A DNA stretch of 32,195 nucleotides. It comes from Gemmatimonadota bacterium. Lineage in GTDB: Bacteria; Gemmatimonadota; Gemmatimonadetes; Longimicrobiales; Gaopeijiaceae. Positions 17,153-24,124 of this stretch are shown one piece after another. The stretch lies in assembly GCA_022564055.1 (NCBI GenBank), contig JADFMD010000020.1:1-32195 (forward strand), read 5' to 3'. A program made the translations under genes and the position numbers. Numbering within the stretch: position 1 is the first letter of the stretch; each line of letters begins with the position of its first letter. The notes under the pieces are model-generated. The model saw only the letters and a program-made list of their open reading frames with translations, was not told the DNA's origin and made no database searches.

Positions 17153-17599
17153 ATGAGACGCATTTTGGGCGTCTTCCTGCTTTCTGTGCTCTTCGGCCTT
17201 GCGCCGGGGATTTCGGCCCAGGGAACGCCGGGTGATTCAGGCCTGGCGCGGGAGCAAGAAAGCGGTTTTACACTTGGGCAAAACTATCCAAACCCGTTCA
17301 ACCCCGAGACCAGGATTCCCTTCGATCTCAGCGAGGTCCTGTTCACCGATGGGCGAACGGCTGTTGTATCCGTCCGCATTTACAACGTCCTCCAGCAGTT
17401 CGTGGCCTCCCCGATCGCCCTCAATCATCCGAGCGGACAGGCTCCCCTCGTCGATCTCGAATACGGGAGCCCAGGCCGGTACGAGGCGTACTGGAATGGG
17501 CTCGATCAGTCCGGTCGGGAGGTCGCGTCCGGGATCTACTTCGTGCAGCTGACCGTGAACGGCGTTACGGACGTGAGGCGGATGTACGTAGCGAAGTAG
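17153..17599 (+). CDS. Small secreted protein made of a T9SS/FlgD-like C-terminal sorting module
   Basis: A 148-residue protein with a clear signal peptide (RRILGVFLLSVLFGLAPGISAQ, cleavage after about residue 23). A short linker leads into the motif LGQNYPNPFNPETRIPFDL. The rest is an Ig-like FlgD-type fold: VSVRIYNVLQQFV, the strand pattern around YEAYWNGLDQSGREVASGIYFVQL, and the terminal RRMYVAK. This module normally sits at the C-terminus of large secreted proteins as a type 9 secretion sorting or surface-anchoring domain. Here almost nothing else is present. It has its own 161-base upstream gap and no operon partner. Whether T9SS exists in this organism cannot be told from the window. 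Confidence 0.8.
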   Translation: MRRILGVFLLSVLFGLAPGISAQGTPGDSGLAREQESGFTLGQNYPNPFNPETRIPFDLSEVLFTDGRTAVVSVRIYNVLQQFVASPIALNHPSGQAPLVDLEYGSPGRYEAYWNGLDQSGREVASGIYFVQLTVNGVTDVRRMYVAK

Positions 17600-17607
17600 C
17601 CGGTCCC

Positions 17608-17637
17608 GGGCTCAGGGTGGTTCACCACCAGGTGCCC
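17608..17637. terminator. Hairpin between convergent genes, possible bidirectional terminator
   Basis: GGTGG (17616-17620) pairs with CCACC (17625-17629) around a TTCA loop. GGGC (17608-17611) and GCCC (17634-17637) can extend the structure with an internal loop. It lies exactly between the ends of two convergent genes. No T-run follows on either strand, so the terminator role is inferred from position and stem strength. Confidence 0.35.
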
Positions 17638-17644
17638 CTCCCCT

Positions 17645-18097
17645 TCAGGTGGCCCGCTCCTCCAACAACGTCAGGAACTCTTCGGGCTCCTCCAGACCAG
17701 CCAGTAGGTCCGGCACGTCATCCTCCTTCGCGAACTGGGCGATCTTGCCCAGGACCGGAAGGTATTGATTAGAGACTTCGAGCGGTGGCGCCACGATGAG
17801 GAAGAAATGGAATACCGGCTCGTCGTCGATGGCCTTGAATTCGATCCCCCCGGGCTTTCTCCCGTAAGCGAGCTGGAGCCGATTCACCACGAGGGACCTG
17901 CAGTGGGGAATCGCGATGCCACGGCCGATTCCCGTCGATCCTAGGTTTTCTCGGCGTTTGAGCGTCTTGTAAAGGATTCCCTTCGCTTTTTCGTCGAGGT
18001 TGAGTAGAGAGACCAGCTGCTTGACCGTCTCGTCCTTCGTTTCCGACGTGAGGTTGAGGTTCACGACATCGGCCGTGAACAGTTCTATGAGCTTCAT
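17645..18097 (-). CDS. PTS EIIA domain protein, fructose/nitrogen (PtsN-like) type
   Basis: A stand-alone EIIA of the fructose/mannitol/Ntr class, 150 residues. It starts MKLIELFTADVVNLNLTSETKDETVKQL and has GSTGIGRGIAIPHCRS with the phospho-accepting His65. FHFFLIVAPPLEVSNQYLPVLGKIAQFAKEDDV follows, the conserved core of the class. Stand-alone versions such as PtsN act as regulators of potassium, nitrogen or carbon functions rather than in sugar uptake. I chose ATG at 18097 because homologous sequence starts there; an open extension to 18211 adds 38 unconserved residues. It is separate from the main PTS operon and divergent from dus. It could receive phosphate from the HPr encoded in this window. 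No sugar transporter domain is attached. Confidence 0.9.
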   Translation of the reverse strand: MKLIELFTADVVNLNLTSETKDETVKQLVSLLNLDEKAKGILYKTLKRRENLGSTGIGRGIAIPHCRSLVVNRLQLAYGRKPGGIEFKAIDDEPVFHFFLIVAPPLEVSNQYLPVLGKIAQFAKEDDVPDLLAGLEEPEEFLTLLEERAT

Positions 18098-18242
18098 ATG
18101 TGCGCCTTCGAAGGCGCGACCCTCCGTGGATGTAAGGTCGGCAAGTTCTGTAGGCAATAACCGTGGAATATCTTCGGCGGACCACGGACTGTCAAAGCCT
18201 TGGCCCTTCACCAGTGTTCAACCGGCGCCTACCTTTCTCCTT

Positions 18243-19247
18243 ATGGAATTCGACGTGTTCGAGTTGATGGCGAGCGGCCGAACGCCGCTTTTCCTCGCGC
18301 CCCAGGCGGGTGTGAGCGAAGCTCCGTTCCGGAGGCTCTGCCGGCGGTTTGGTGCTGACGTCGTATCCACGGAGTTCGTGAGCGCGGATGGCATCATGCA
18401 GGGGAACAGGCAGACCCGGGAGCACCTCCGGTTCAGCGAAGACGAGCGGCCGATCGGAATCCAGATCTTCGGGTCCGACCCCAAGACGATGGGCGAAGCC
18501 TCTGCGCTGGTCACGGATGTCTTCGGACCGGACTTCATCGATATCAACTTCGGATGTCCGGTCAAGAAAATCGTGAAGCGCAATGGTGGATCAGGCTGTC
18601 TTCGAGACATGGATCTGGTGGAGCGGATCATCCGGTCCGTGGTGCGGAGCACGCATTTGCCTGTGACCACCAAGATCCGAAGCGGTTTCGACGAGCCTTC
18701 GCGTGATCCGGTCGGCATAGCACTTCGGTGTCGCGATGCGGGGTCGCGCATGATCACGCTCCACGCCCGGACGCGCACCGACATGTACGGGGGACAGGCC
18801 CGTTGGGACGAGATCTCTGCTCTCGTCGAAGCGCTCGACGTGCCCGTGGTTGGTAATGGTGACGTCAACACCGGCATGGACGCTCGACGGATGAAGGACG
18901 AAACGGGATGCGCCGGTGTGATGATCGCCAGGGCCTCACATGGCTCGCCATGGGTCTTCGCACAAGCACGAGCCGCGCTGGACGGCGATCCCATCCCGGC
19001 CGACCCGAGCGTCGAGGAGCGTTTCGAGATCTGTCTGGAACACGCGAGCAACGGAAGCCGCTACGAGGGCAACTCCAGGAAGTCGTTGATCGACTTCAGA
19101 AAGCATCTCGGATGGTATACCAAAGGTCTGCCCGGCGGGCGAGCGCTGCGTACTCAGTTGTTCCAGATCACGTCTCTCCACGAGGTGGAGGCCCTGCTCG
19201 AGGCGTACCTGGCGCGGCACCTCGCAGGGGCCGACGAGGCCGCCTGA
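18243..19247 (+). CDS. dus: tRNA-dihydrouridine synthase
   Basis: A flavoenzyme that reduces uridine to dihydrouridine in tRNA D-loops using NADPH. The 334-residue protein has the TIM-barrel start PLFLAPQAGVSEAPFRRLCRRFGADVVSTEFVSA, the catalytic Cys105 in IDINFGCPVKKIVKRNGGSG, ITLHARTRTDMYGGQARWDEI, and the FMN-binding VVGNGDVNTGMDARRM and MIARASHGSPWVF. The C-terminal helical domain includes RKSLIDFRKHLGWYTKGLPGG. ATG at 18243 is chosen although no clear Shine-Dalgarno is seen; the upstream open frame is antisense to the EIIA gene. It fits the DusB group best. The tmRNA gene starts 28 bases after its stop. Confidence 0.93.
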   Translation: MEFDVFELMASGRTPLFLAPQAGVSEAPFRRLCRRFGADVVSTEFVSADGIMQGNRQTREHLRFSEDERPIGIQIFGSDPKTMGEASALVTDVFGPDFIDINFGCPVKKIVKRNGGSGCLRDMDLVERIIRSVVRSTHLPVTTKIRSGFDEPSRDPVGIALRCRDAGSRMITLHARTRTDMYGGQARWDEISALVEALDVPVVGNGDVNTGMDARRMKDETGCAGVMIARASHGSPWVFAQARAALDGDPIPADPSVEERFEICLEHASNGSRYEGNSRKSLIDFRKHLGWYTKGLPGGRALRTQLFQITSLHEVEALLEAYLARHLAGADEAA

Positions 19248-19275
19248 CCGCCGAAGTAGTACATTATTGATAACC

Positions 19276-19630
19276 GGGGGCGTCACGGCTTCGACGCGTT
19301 TGGTGAATATGGAGTAGCGTGCCGAGGTTCCTGGGTCCTCGTAAAACTCCTTGGAAAACCTTAATTGCCAACAATGAACTGGCATTGGCTGCGTAACTTC
19401 GGTTCGTAGTCCGTTTCCTGATCTGCCTGCCCGAGGCGGGTCTCCGAGACGTCGATGAGTCGGGCTGGTCGCTGGTCGGTGCTGCCCGGGCCAGAGATGA
19501 GATTTTCAGGTGGCTAGCTTGGGGGTCGGTTGCTCGCTCGCCGCCCCGGGCGAAACACTGAGTGACGCTACGCACGTAGAGACTCCGTAGGATCCACTTG
19601 CGGACGCGGGTTCGACTCCCGCCGCCTCCA
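19276..19630 (+). ncRNA. ssrA: tmRNA (one-piece transfer-messenger RNA)
   Basis: tmRNA rescues stalled ribosomes and tags the incomplete protein for degradation. The 5' end GGGGGCGTCACGGCTTCGAC and the 3' end with T-arm GCGGGTTCGACTCCCGC and CGCCTCCA form a 7-bp acceptor stem, including the G3-U70 pair that marks alanine charging. The tag frame reads GCC AAC AAT GAA CTG GCA TTG GCT GCG TAA at 19367-19396, giving ANNELALAA. Its ALAA end is the usual protease signal. The 3' CCA is not encoded (TCG follows). The gene is not permuted. Promoter elements must lie in the end of dus or the 28-base gap; CATTAT at 19262-19267 is a possible -10. Confidence 0.95.
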
Positions 19631-19638
19631 TCGAAAAG

Positions 19639-19671
19639 CTCTGACCATCGTAAAGGTGGTCGGAGTTTTTT
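19639..19671 (+). terminator. Intrinsic terminator of tmRNA
   Basis: CTCTGACCA (19639-19647) pairs with TGGTCGGAG (19657-19665) as a 9-bp stem with one T-G pair and a 9-base loop, followed directly by six T residues (19666-19671). It starts 9 bases after the tmRNA 3' end. Confidence 0.88.
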
Positions 19672-19686
19672 GATTTCAGGGACCTA

Positions 19687-19745
19687 TCGCTGCGGCGGGA
19701 GTCGAACCCGCGCGTCCTCGGGTAAAACCCGAGGACGCATAGCGA
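19687..19745. repeat. Structured element containing an inverted copy of the tmRNA T-arm
   Basis: Positions 19692-19712 are a perfect 21-nt reverse complement of tmRNA 19605-19625 (T-arm and start of the acceptor). Directly next to it is a perfect 11-bp hairpin, 19712-19722 with 19728-19738, around the loop TAAAA. TCGCT (19687-19691) can pair with AGCGA (19741-19745), closing a junction around the T-arm-like hairpin (stem 19695-19699 with 19707-19711) and the long hairpin. No complete tRNA can be folded on either strand. It could be an unrecognised RNA, a repeat-family member or the remnant of an integration at ssrA. Confidence 0.55.
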
Positions 19746-19820
19746 GGTTCGAGCCGAGGAGGGATAACGTTTTCGAAGATCCTCTCACCGACCGACGAGC
19801 CGACCGCAGGTCACTCCCAC

Positions 19821-20174
19821 TCAACCCTCTGACCAGACCGCCAACTCGTTTCCGCTTGGGTCGGTGAAGTGAAAGCGTCGTCCACCCGGAAACTCGAATG
19901 TCTCCTTGACGATCTTTCCCCCACTCTCACGGACCCGGGCTTCGATCTCCGCTAGGTTCGTGGAATAGAGCACGATCAATGGGCCGCCGGCCGGCACTTC
20001 GGGTGCCACACTAAAACCGCCGCCCATGCGACCGTCGGTGAAGCTCGTGTAATCGGGACCGAAGTCGGTGAACTCCCACTCAAACACTTCCGAGTAAAAT
20101 CTCTTGGTCTCCTCAATGTTCGTGGTCGGAAATTCGATGTAGTCGATACGACGGTTCTGCTCTACTCGGCTCAT
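19821..20174 (-). CDS. VOC (glyoxalase/bleomycin-resistance) superfamily protein
   Basis: A single-domain vicinal oxygen chelate protein of 117 residues. It has the first half-fold IDYIEFPTTNIEETKRFYSEVFEWEF and the second half-fold LAEIEARVRESGGKIVKETFEFPGG followed by RFHFTDPSGNELAVW. The family covers glyoxalases, dioxygenases and binding proteins; the substrate cannot be inferred. This YjdN/glyoxalase-like subtype is often annotated only as VOC protein. The ATG at 20174 has GGAG about 9 bases upstream on the minus strand. It stands alone between the tmRNA region and lspA. Confidence 0.87.
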   Translation of the reverse strand: MSRVEQNRRIDYIEFPTTNIEETKRFYSEVFEWEFTDFGPDYTSFTDGRMGGGFSVAPEVPAGGPLIVLYSTNLAEIEARVRESGGKIVKETFEFPGGRRFHFTDPSGNELAVWSEG

Positions 20175-20562
20175 CAGCGGTTCTCCAGTTGAGGTTTCCT
20201 CAGCCGTTGCCTCTCAGGCTGAGGGCGCAAGGTTGATGCCTCCGGGACGGAAACTATCGCTTGTGGGTTGCATGGGAGTCGGCCAACACCACCCACGCGG
20301 CTCCGGTTGTACCGCCGCACCGCCAGGTCCCCATCGAGAAAGATTTCGGGAGTCCCGTATTCGAGGGAGAGAAGCAAACCGTGCCTCCATGGAGTCGAGC
20401 TGGCTCTCGAGCGCCAGAAGCTCGGCCCATTACGACTCGACAGAATGCTTTGGCAAGTCAACTCCCCGCCAGACCTTGGGTTCCCCACACTCCTTGCAGA
20501 GCATGCCTTCGTGTTAGATTTTTCCGCTAGAGTGTGCCCGAACGCCGGAGATCGTCGAGCTC
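20175..20562. other. Gap upstream of the first lspA, with a possible decayed zinc-ribbon gene
   Basis: No intact gene is supported here. On the minus strand, 20504 to 20430 reads a 24-residue peptide starting MLCKECGEPKVWRG and ending in TAA. After the stop the same frame continues as helix-like sequence (WAELLALESQLDSMEARF). This could be a broken zinc-ribbon gene or chance. The right part of the gap (20493-20525) holds a promoter-like block shared with the second lspA. Confidence 0.35.
20493..20525 (+). promoter_or_regulatory. Promoter-like block upstream of the first lspA copy
   Basis: This 33-base block matches 25593-25625 upstream of the second lspA with about four mismatches, although the sequence on either side differs. 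It contains TTGCAG (20494-20499) and an extended -10-like TGTTAGATT (20512-20520), with a 15-base spacer. Its conservation in both copies suggests a functional promoter or operator. Confidence 0.45.
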
Positions 20563-21090
20563 GTGAAAGAGAAGCTTACCCTGTTGGCCGCGATCATTCC
20601 GTCGGTGCTCATTCTCGATTTCATCACCAAGCGCTGGGCGCTGTCTGCTCTCGATGGAGGGGTCCGCCTGGAAATTCTGGGTGGTTTCGTACCACTGACC
20701 CTCGCGTTCAACCGTGGTGCGGCTTTCGGGATTTCGATTGGAGACGATTCGCGGTGGTTCTTCATTCCGATCACGATTCTGGCGCTTCTGTTGCTGCTGG
20801 TGCTTCTGAGACAGGCCGAAAAACGGGATTGGCTCCGTTTGGTTTCGATTTCAATGGTGGTGTCCGGGGCGCTGGGGAACCTCTACGATCGGGTTCGGTG
20901 GAACCGCGGCGTGGTGGATTTTATTGGTCCGATCGACCTGTGGGTCATGGACTGGCCCATCTTCAATGTGGCCGACATGTCGATCACCTGCGGGGCGGTG
21001 CTCCTGGCGTTTTCTTTCTGGGGTGAGGAGCGGCGAGAACGTGCCGCGGCGGTTGTTCTCGAGGAGGGCGAGCCCACGGCTACCGGCTGA
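20563..21090 (+). CDS. lspA: Lipoprotein signal peptidase (SPase II), copy 1
   Basis: LspA removes signal peptides from prolipoproteins in the inner membrane. The 175-residue protein has four membrane segments and the family motifs LILDFITKRWAL, AFNRGAAFGI, NRGVVDFIGP with catalytic Asp119, and FNVADMSITCG with catalytic Asp138, so it should be active. The C-terminal tail after the last membrane segment (EERRERAAAVVLEEGEP) is charged and slightly long. The start is GTG at 20563 (VKEKLTLLAA). It is about 89 percent identical (20 differences in 175, counted by eye) to the second copy at 25667. It is convergent with glnA. Confidence 0.93.
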   Translation: MKEKLTLLAAIIPSVLILDFITKRWALSALDGGVRLEILGGFVPLTLAFNRGAAFGISIGDDSRWFFIPITILALLLLLVLLRQAEKRDWLRLVSISMVVSGALGNLYDRVRWNRGVVDFIGPIDLWVMDWPIFNVADMSITCGAVLLAFSFWGEERRERAAAVVLEEGEPTATG

Positions 21091-21157
21091 CCGCCGACGA
21101 CCCATCAGATCGGATCGCCGGCTGCCGCCGTGAGCGGCTCCCAGCCAGCGGGGTCTG

Positions 21158-22570
21158 CTAGTTGTCGTAGTACAGATAGAACTCGTGCGGATGCGGCCGG
21201 AGACGGAGCTCTTCTATCTCGTACTCGGTCTTGTAGGAGATCCACGCCTCTACGAGGTCGTCGGTGAAGACGTCGCCCTTGGTCAGGAACGCATTGTCCT
21301 CCCCGAGCGCCTGAAGCGCCTCTTCGAGTGAGCCCGGCGTGTGCTGCCACTCCGCGAGCTCCGCGGCCGACATGTCGTAGATGTCCCGGTCGAGCGGTTC
21401 ACCTGGATCCAGCTCGTTCTCGATGCCGTCGAGCGCCGCCATGAGCAGGGCCGAGAACATCAAGTAGCCGTTGGCCGTCGGATCGGGGCACCGGAACTCG
21501 AAGCGCTTCGCCTTCGGGTTGTCCGAGTACATCGGGATCCGGACCGCGGCGGAGCGGTTGCGCTGCGAGTACGCCAGGTTGACCGGGGCCTCGAAGCCGG
21601 GCACCAGCCGCCGGTACGAGTTGGTCGTCGGCGCCGCGAACGCGAGCACCGCACCCGCGTGCTTGAGTACCCCCGCGATCGCGTGCATGGCCATCTCGCT
21701 CATGCCCGCATAGCTGTCTCCAGCGAAGAGCGGGATGCCGTCCTTCCACAGCGACAAGTGTGTGTGCATTCCGCTCCCGTTGTCGTTGAACAGCGGCTTC
21801 GGCATGAACGTCACCGTCTTGCCGTGGTTCTTTGCCACGTTGCGGATGATGTACTTATACCACGCGAACTGATCCGACATCTTCAGGAGCGGAGCAAACT
21901 CCATGTCGATCTCGGACTGGCCCGCCGTGCCCACCTCGTGATGGTGGGCCTCCACGACGATCCCGATGTCGATCAGCGCGTACACCATCTCGCCTCTGAG
22001 ATCGTGATACGTGTCCGTCGGGCTTACCGGGAAATAGCCGCCTTTGTAGCCCGGCTTGTAGCCCAGGTTGGGCTCCTCGAAGCGCGCCGTGTTCCACGCG
22101 CCTTCCACCGAGTCGATCTCGTAGAAGCCGTGATGCTCGTTCTGCTCGTAGCGTACCGAGTCGAAGATGAAGAACTCCGGCTCCGGCCCGATGTAGCACG
22201 TGTCGGCGATCCCCGTCGACTTCAGGTGCGCCTCCGCTTTGCGTGCGACGTGCCTGGGGTCGCGCGAGTAGTCCTCTTTCGTGATGGGGTCTACGATGTT
22301 GGCGATTACGCTCACCGTCGGTCGCTGGTAGAACGGATCGAGCACTGTCGTCGACGCATCCGGCACGGCCAGCATGTCCGACTGGTCGATGCTCTGCCAG
22401 CCCCGGATCGAGGACCCGTCGAAGCCGACCCCGTCCTCGAACGTGCCTTCGTCCCAGGTCTCGATCGGGTACGAGCAGTGCTGCCACGAGCCCAGGAAGT
22501 CCGTGAACTTCAGATCTACCATTTTCGCGTCGTGCTTCTTTGCGAACTCAAAAAACTCTTTCGGTGTCAT
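21158..22570 (-). CDS. glnA: Glutamine synthetase, type I
   Basis: GlnA makes glutamine from glutamate and ammonia with ATP, the main nitrogen assimilation step. The 470-residue protein starts [27 protein letters not shown] and has the family blocks [42 protein letters not shown] and [19 protein letters not shown]. The C-terminal region [11 protein letters not shown] holds a Tyr at the adenylylation position, so it is the GS I-beta form controlled by GlnE-type adenylylation in other bacteria. I chose ATG at 22570; the upstream extension to 22636 is unconserved. No Shine-Dalgarno is visible before the ATG. Confidence 0.95.
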   Translation of the reverse strand: MTPKEFFEFAKKHDAKMVDLKFTDFLGSWQHCSYPIETWDEGTFEDGVGFDGSSIRGWQSIDQSDMLAVPDASTTVLDPFYQRPTVSVIANIVDPITKEDYSRDPRHVARKAEAHLKSTGIADTCYIGPEPEFFIFDSVRYEQNEHHGFYEIDSVEGAWNTARFEEPNLGYKPGYKGGYFPVSPTDTYHDLRGEMVYALIDIGIVVEAHHHEVGTAGQSEIDMEFAPLLKMSDQFAWYKYIIRNVAKNHGKTVTFMPKPLFNDNGSGMHTHLSLWKDGIPLFAGDSYAGMSEMAMHAIAGVLKHAGAVLAFAAPTTNSYRRLVPGFEAPVNLAYSQRNRSAAVRIPMYSDNPKAKRFEFRCPDPTANGYLMFSALLMAALDGIENELDPGEPLDRDIYDMSAAELAEWQHTPGSLEEALQALGEDNAFLTKGDVFTDDLVEAWISYKTEYEIEELRLRPHPHEFYLYYDN

Positions 22571-22954
22571 AGTCGTGTTTGGTTGTAGGTGATTGCGCTT
22601 GATTCTGCCCGGTGCGGAGGGGGGGGCTGCCGGCATGGAGCAGGTGCCCTATCGCCGGCGGCAGAGTACAGTGGGATCGTACGTGGGGGCAAGGGGGCGA
22701 GCCCCTGATACCGAGGACCGAGGACGGTCACTGAGACGATGGCGCAAGGGTGATCCCTTAGCAGGTTCTTCTTCGGAAAGGACGTCTACCCGGCCGCCGC
22801 CGCAGGGTATGATAGTATTGCAGAGTACTGCAAACAAATCACTTAGCACGTCATGTCACACTGTGTTTCTAGGGCGAATATGGAATGAGGATGGCGCGCC
22901 CTTCAGCGCTTAGAAGAAGCTTGCACTCGGCGGAATAGGATTGCACCGTGTGGC
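22571..22954. other. Divergent intergenic region between glnA and the CPXCG gene
   Basis: No gene is supported in these 384 bases. The region should contain the glnA promoter on the minus strand and the promoter of the small gene on the plus strand. Near 22808 there is TATGAT, which could be a -10 element for the plus strand, and next to it a short palindrome (22818-22833). I see no recognisable riboswitch. Confidence 0.5.
22818..22833. promoter_or_regulatory. Short palindrome, possible operator
   Basis: TTGCAG-AGTA-CTGCAA is a perfect 6-4-6 inverted repeat in an AT-richer patch of the divergent intergenic region, directly after TATGAT (22808-22813). Its position suits a repressor or activator site acting on either neighbour. 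The binding protein is unknown. Confidence 0.35.
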
Positions 22955-23203
22955 ATGGACTTTGACGATCTTGAATCGCACGGCACGCTCCAAGGCGATC
23001 TCGATGCCGAGCTCGACGACGTGGCTGAGGTCTCCTGCCCGTATTGCGGGGAGTCGAGCGAGTTGTCCGTCGATCCGGGCGGTGGCGCTACCCAGGAGTA
23101 TGTCGAGGACTGTGAAGTCTGTTGTCAGCCCTGGCTCGTACGCGTCAGGTTCGACGGGGAAGGCCAGGCCTCCGTTTCGCTGGCGACGCTCGACGACGAG
23201 TAG
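22955..23203 (+). CDS. CPXCG motif-containing cysteine-rich protein
   Basis: A small acidic protein of 82 residues with two cysteine pairs: CPYCG at about 29-33 and CEVCCQPW at about 54-61. They are separated by ELSVDPGGGATQEYVEDCE, matching the CPXCG cysteine-rich family. The cysteines probably bind zinc. The function is unknown. The ATG at 22955 gives an acidic lead (MDFDDLESHGTLQGDLDAELDD) before the motif. It stands alone, with a minus-strand operon ending 9 bases after its stop. Confidence 0.82.
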   Translation: MDFDDLESHGTLQGDLDAELDDVAEVSCPYCGESSELSVDPGGGATQEYVEDCEVCCQPWLVRVRFDGEGQASVSLATLDDE

Positions 23204-23212
23204 CCGAAAACG

Positions 23213-24124
23213 CTATCGAGTCACCACGACGGTTACGTCCTCATAGTCGATGAGGCCGCCGTCATGACCGAGCGCCCGCAACACATAAGTGCCCGGCTCG
23301 CTGAAGGTCACTTGGGTCACCCATCGGTTTTCGGGGGGGATCGGTGGTGTCGTCCACCCGGCCGACCACGGTGAGTTGCCACCGTCCCGGCGGTCTTCCC
23401 AGACCTTGGCCTGCGGTGGATCGAACACGACCTTGCCCGGGCCCCGGTACTGAAACCAGGACAGGCGCAGTCCGGTGGCGGAGTTGGGGACGAATTGGAC
23501 CTGGCCCACGGTCGCCGGGATCGATCCCCGGTTCGGCTTCCCGTCGTCGGTGGCGACGGCGCTCAAGGTGACCGACTCGCCCACTTTCACCGTCATGAGC
23601 TGTTCGCCCTCGACGGTGACCTCCGGGGGCAGGTTCCCAACCAGGGAGGGATTGAAGCCCGTCTGTCCGCCGGCTCCGAAGTTGGCGCTCATCACGACCT
23701 CGTCGACGGCATACGGCGGCCTCAACGTTCCGTAGGCTCTTTCGGTCACGCCGTTGCTGGTCAGCGTCCAGACTACCTCCTTGTCGCCGAAGTCGGCCGG
23801 GACGTGCACGCGGAAGACGAACTGGTTGCGCCGTGGGAAGAAGTGGGCCGGCTGTCCCCGATCCGGGCCTCCAGGCTCGAGGCTGTTGTCGGGCCCGACC
23901 GGCACATTGATCTCCTCCTCCCAGTTCCGGTTGTAGTAACCGAACAGCAGGTTGAAGGACCCGTCGGGATTGGTCTCGAACCCCTCATAGACGGGCGCGA
24001 TGTTCTGACCGCTCTGGGGCGCTTGGGCGCTCAACGGCAGCGAAGCGGCAAGCGTCACCGTCACCGCCAGGAGGAGTCCGGCGCCAGCGGTTGCGACTGT
24101 GGTGGCGGAACAACTCAGGGTCAT
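23213..24124 (-). CDS. Secreted beta-rich protein, partner of the cytochrome/monooxygenase gene
   Basis: A 303-residue exported protein of no recognised named family. The N-terminus has a signal peptide (VATAGAGLLLAVTVTLAASLPLSAQA). The mature part starts NIAPVYEGFETNPDGSFNLLFGYYNRNWEEEINVPVG, followed by strand-rich sequence. Near the C-terminus is an Ig-like or cadherin-like strand set (MTVKVGESVTLSAVATDDGKPNR, FSEPGTYVLRALGHDGGL). I chose ATG at 24124, which overlaps the stop of the upstream gene by four bases (ATGA), so the two are translationally coupled. The longer frame to 24310 is inside the upstream gene. A role in assembling or supporting the redox protein encoded before it is inference from the coupling. 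Confidence 0.78.
   Translation of the reverse strand: MTLSCSATTVATAGAGLLLAVTVTLAASLPLSAQAPQSGQNIAPVYEGFETNPDGSFNLLFGYYNRNWEEEINVPVGPDNSLEPGGPDRGQPAHFFPRRNQFVFRVHVPADFGDKEVVWTLTSNGVTERAYGTLRPPYAVDEVVMSANFGAGGQTGFNPSLVGNLPPEVTVEGEQLMTVKVGESVTLSAVATDDGKPNRGSIPATVGQVQFVPNSATGLRLSWFQYRGPGKVVFDPPQAKVWEDRRDGGNSPWSAGWTTPPIPPENRWVTQVTFSEPGTYVLRALGHDGGLIDYEDVTVVVTR

Noticed and set aside
19681-19780. A tRNA gene on the minus strand, suggested by the T-arm-like GGGTTCGACTCCC
   Set aside because: No matching acceptor 5' half, D-arm or anticodon arm can be placed; the T-arm is an inverted copy of the tmRNA one.
20268-21026. A 252-codon open frame on the plus strand overlapping lspA
   Set aside because: It is out of frame with lspA, has Arg/Pro-rich low-quality sequence, and lspA has clear family motifs.
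21341-22588. A 415-codon open frame antisense to glnA
   Set aside because: It is the mirror of a high-GC glnA reading frame, with Arg/Val/Leu-rich sequence and no motif.
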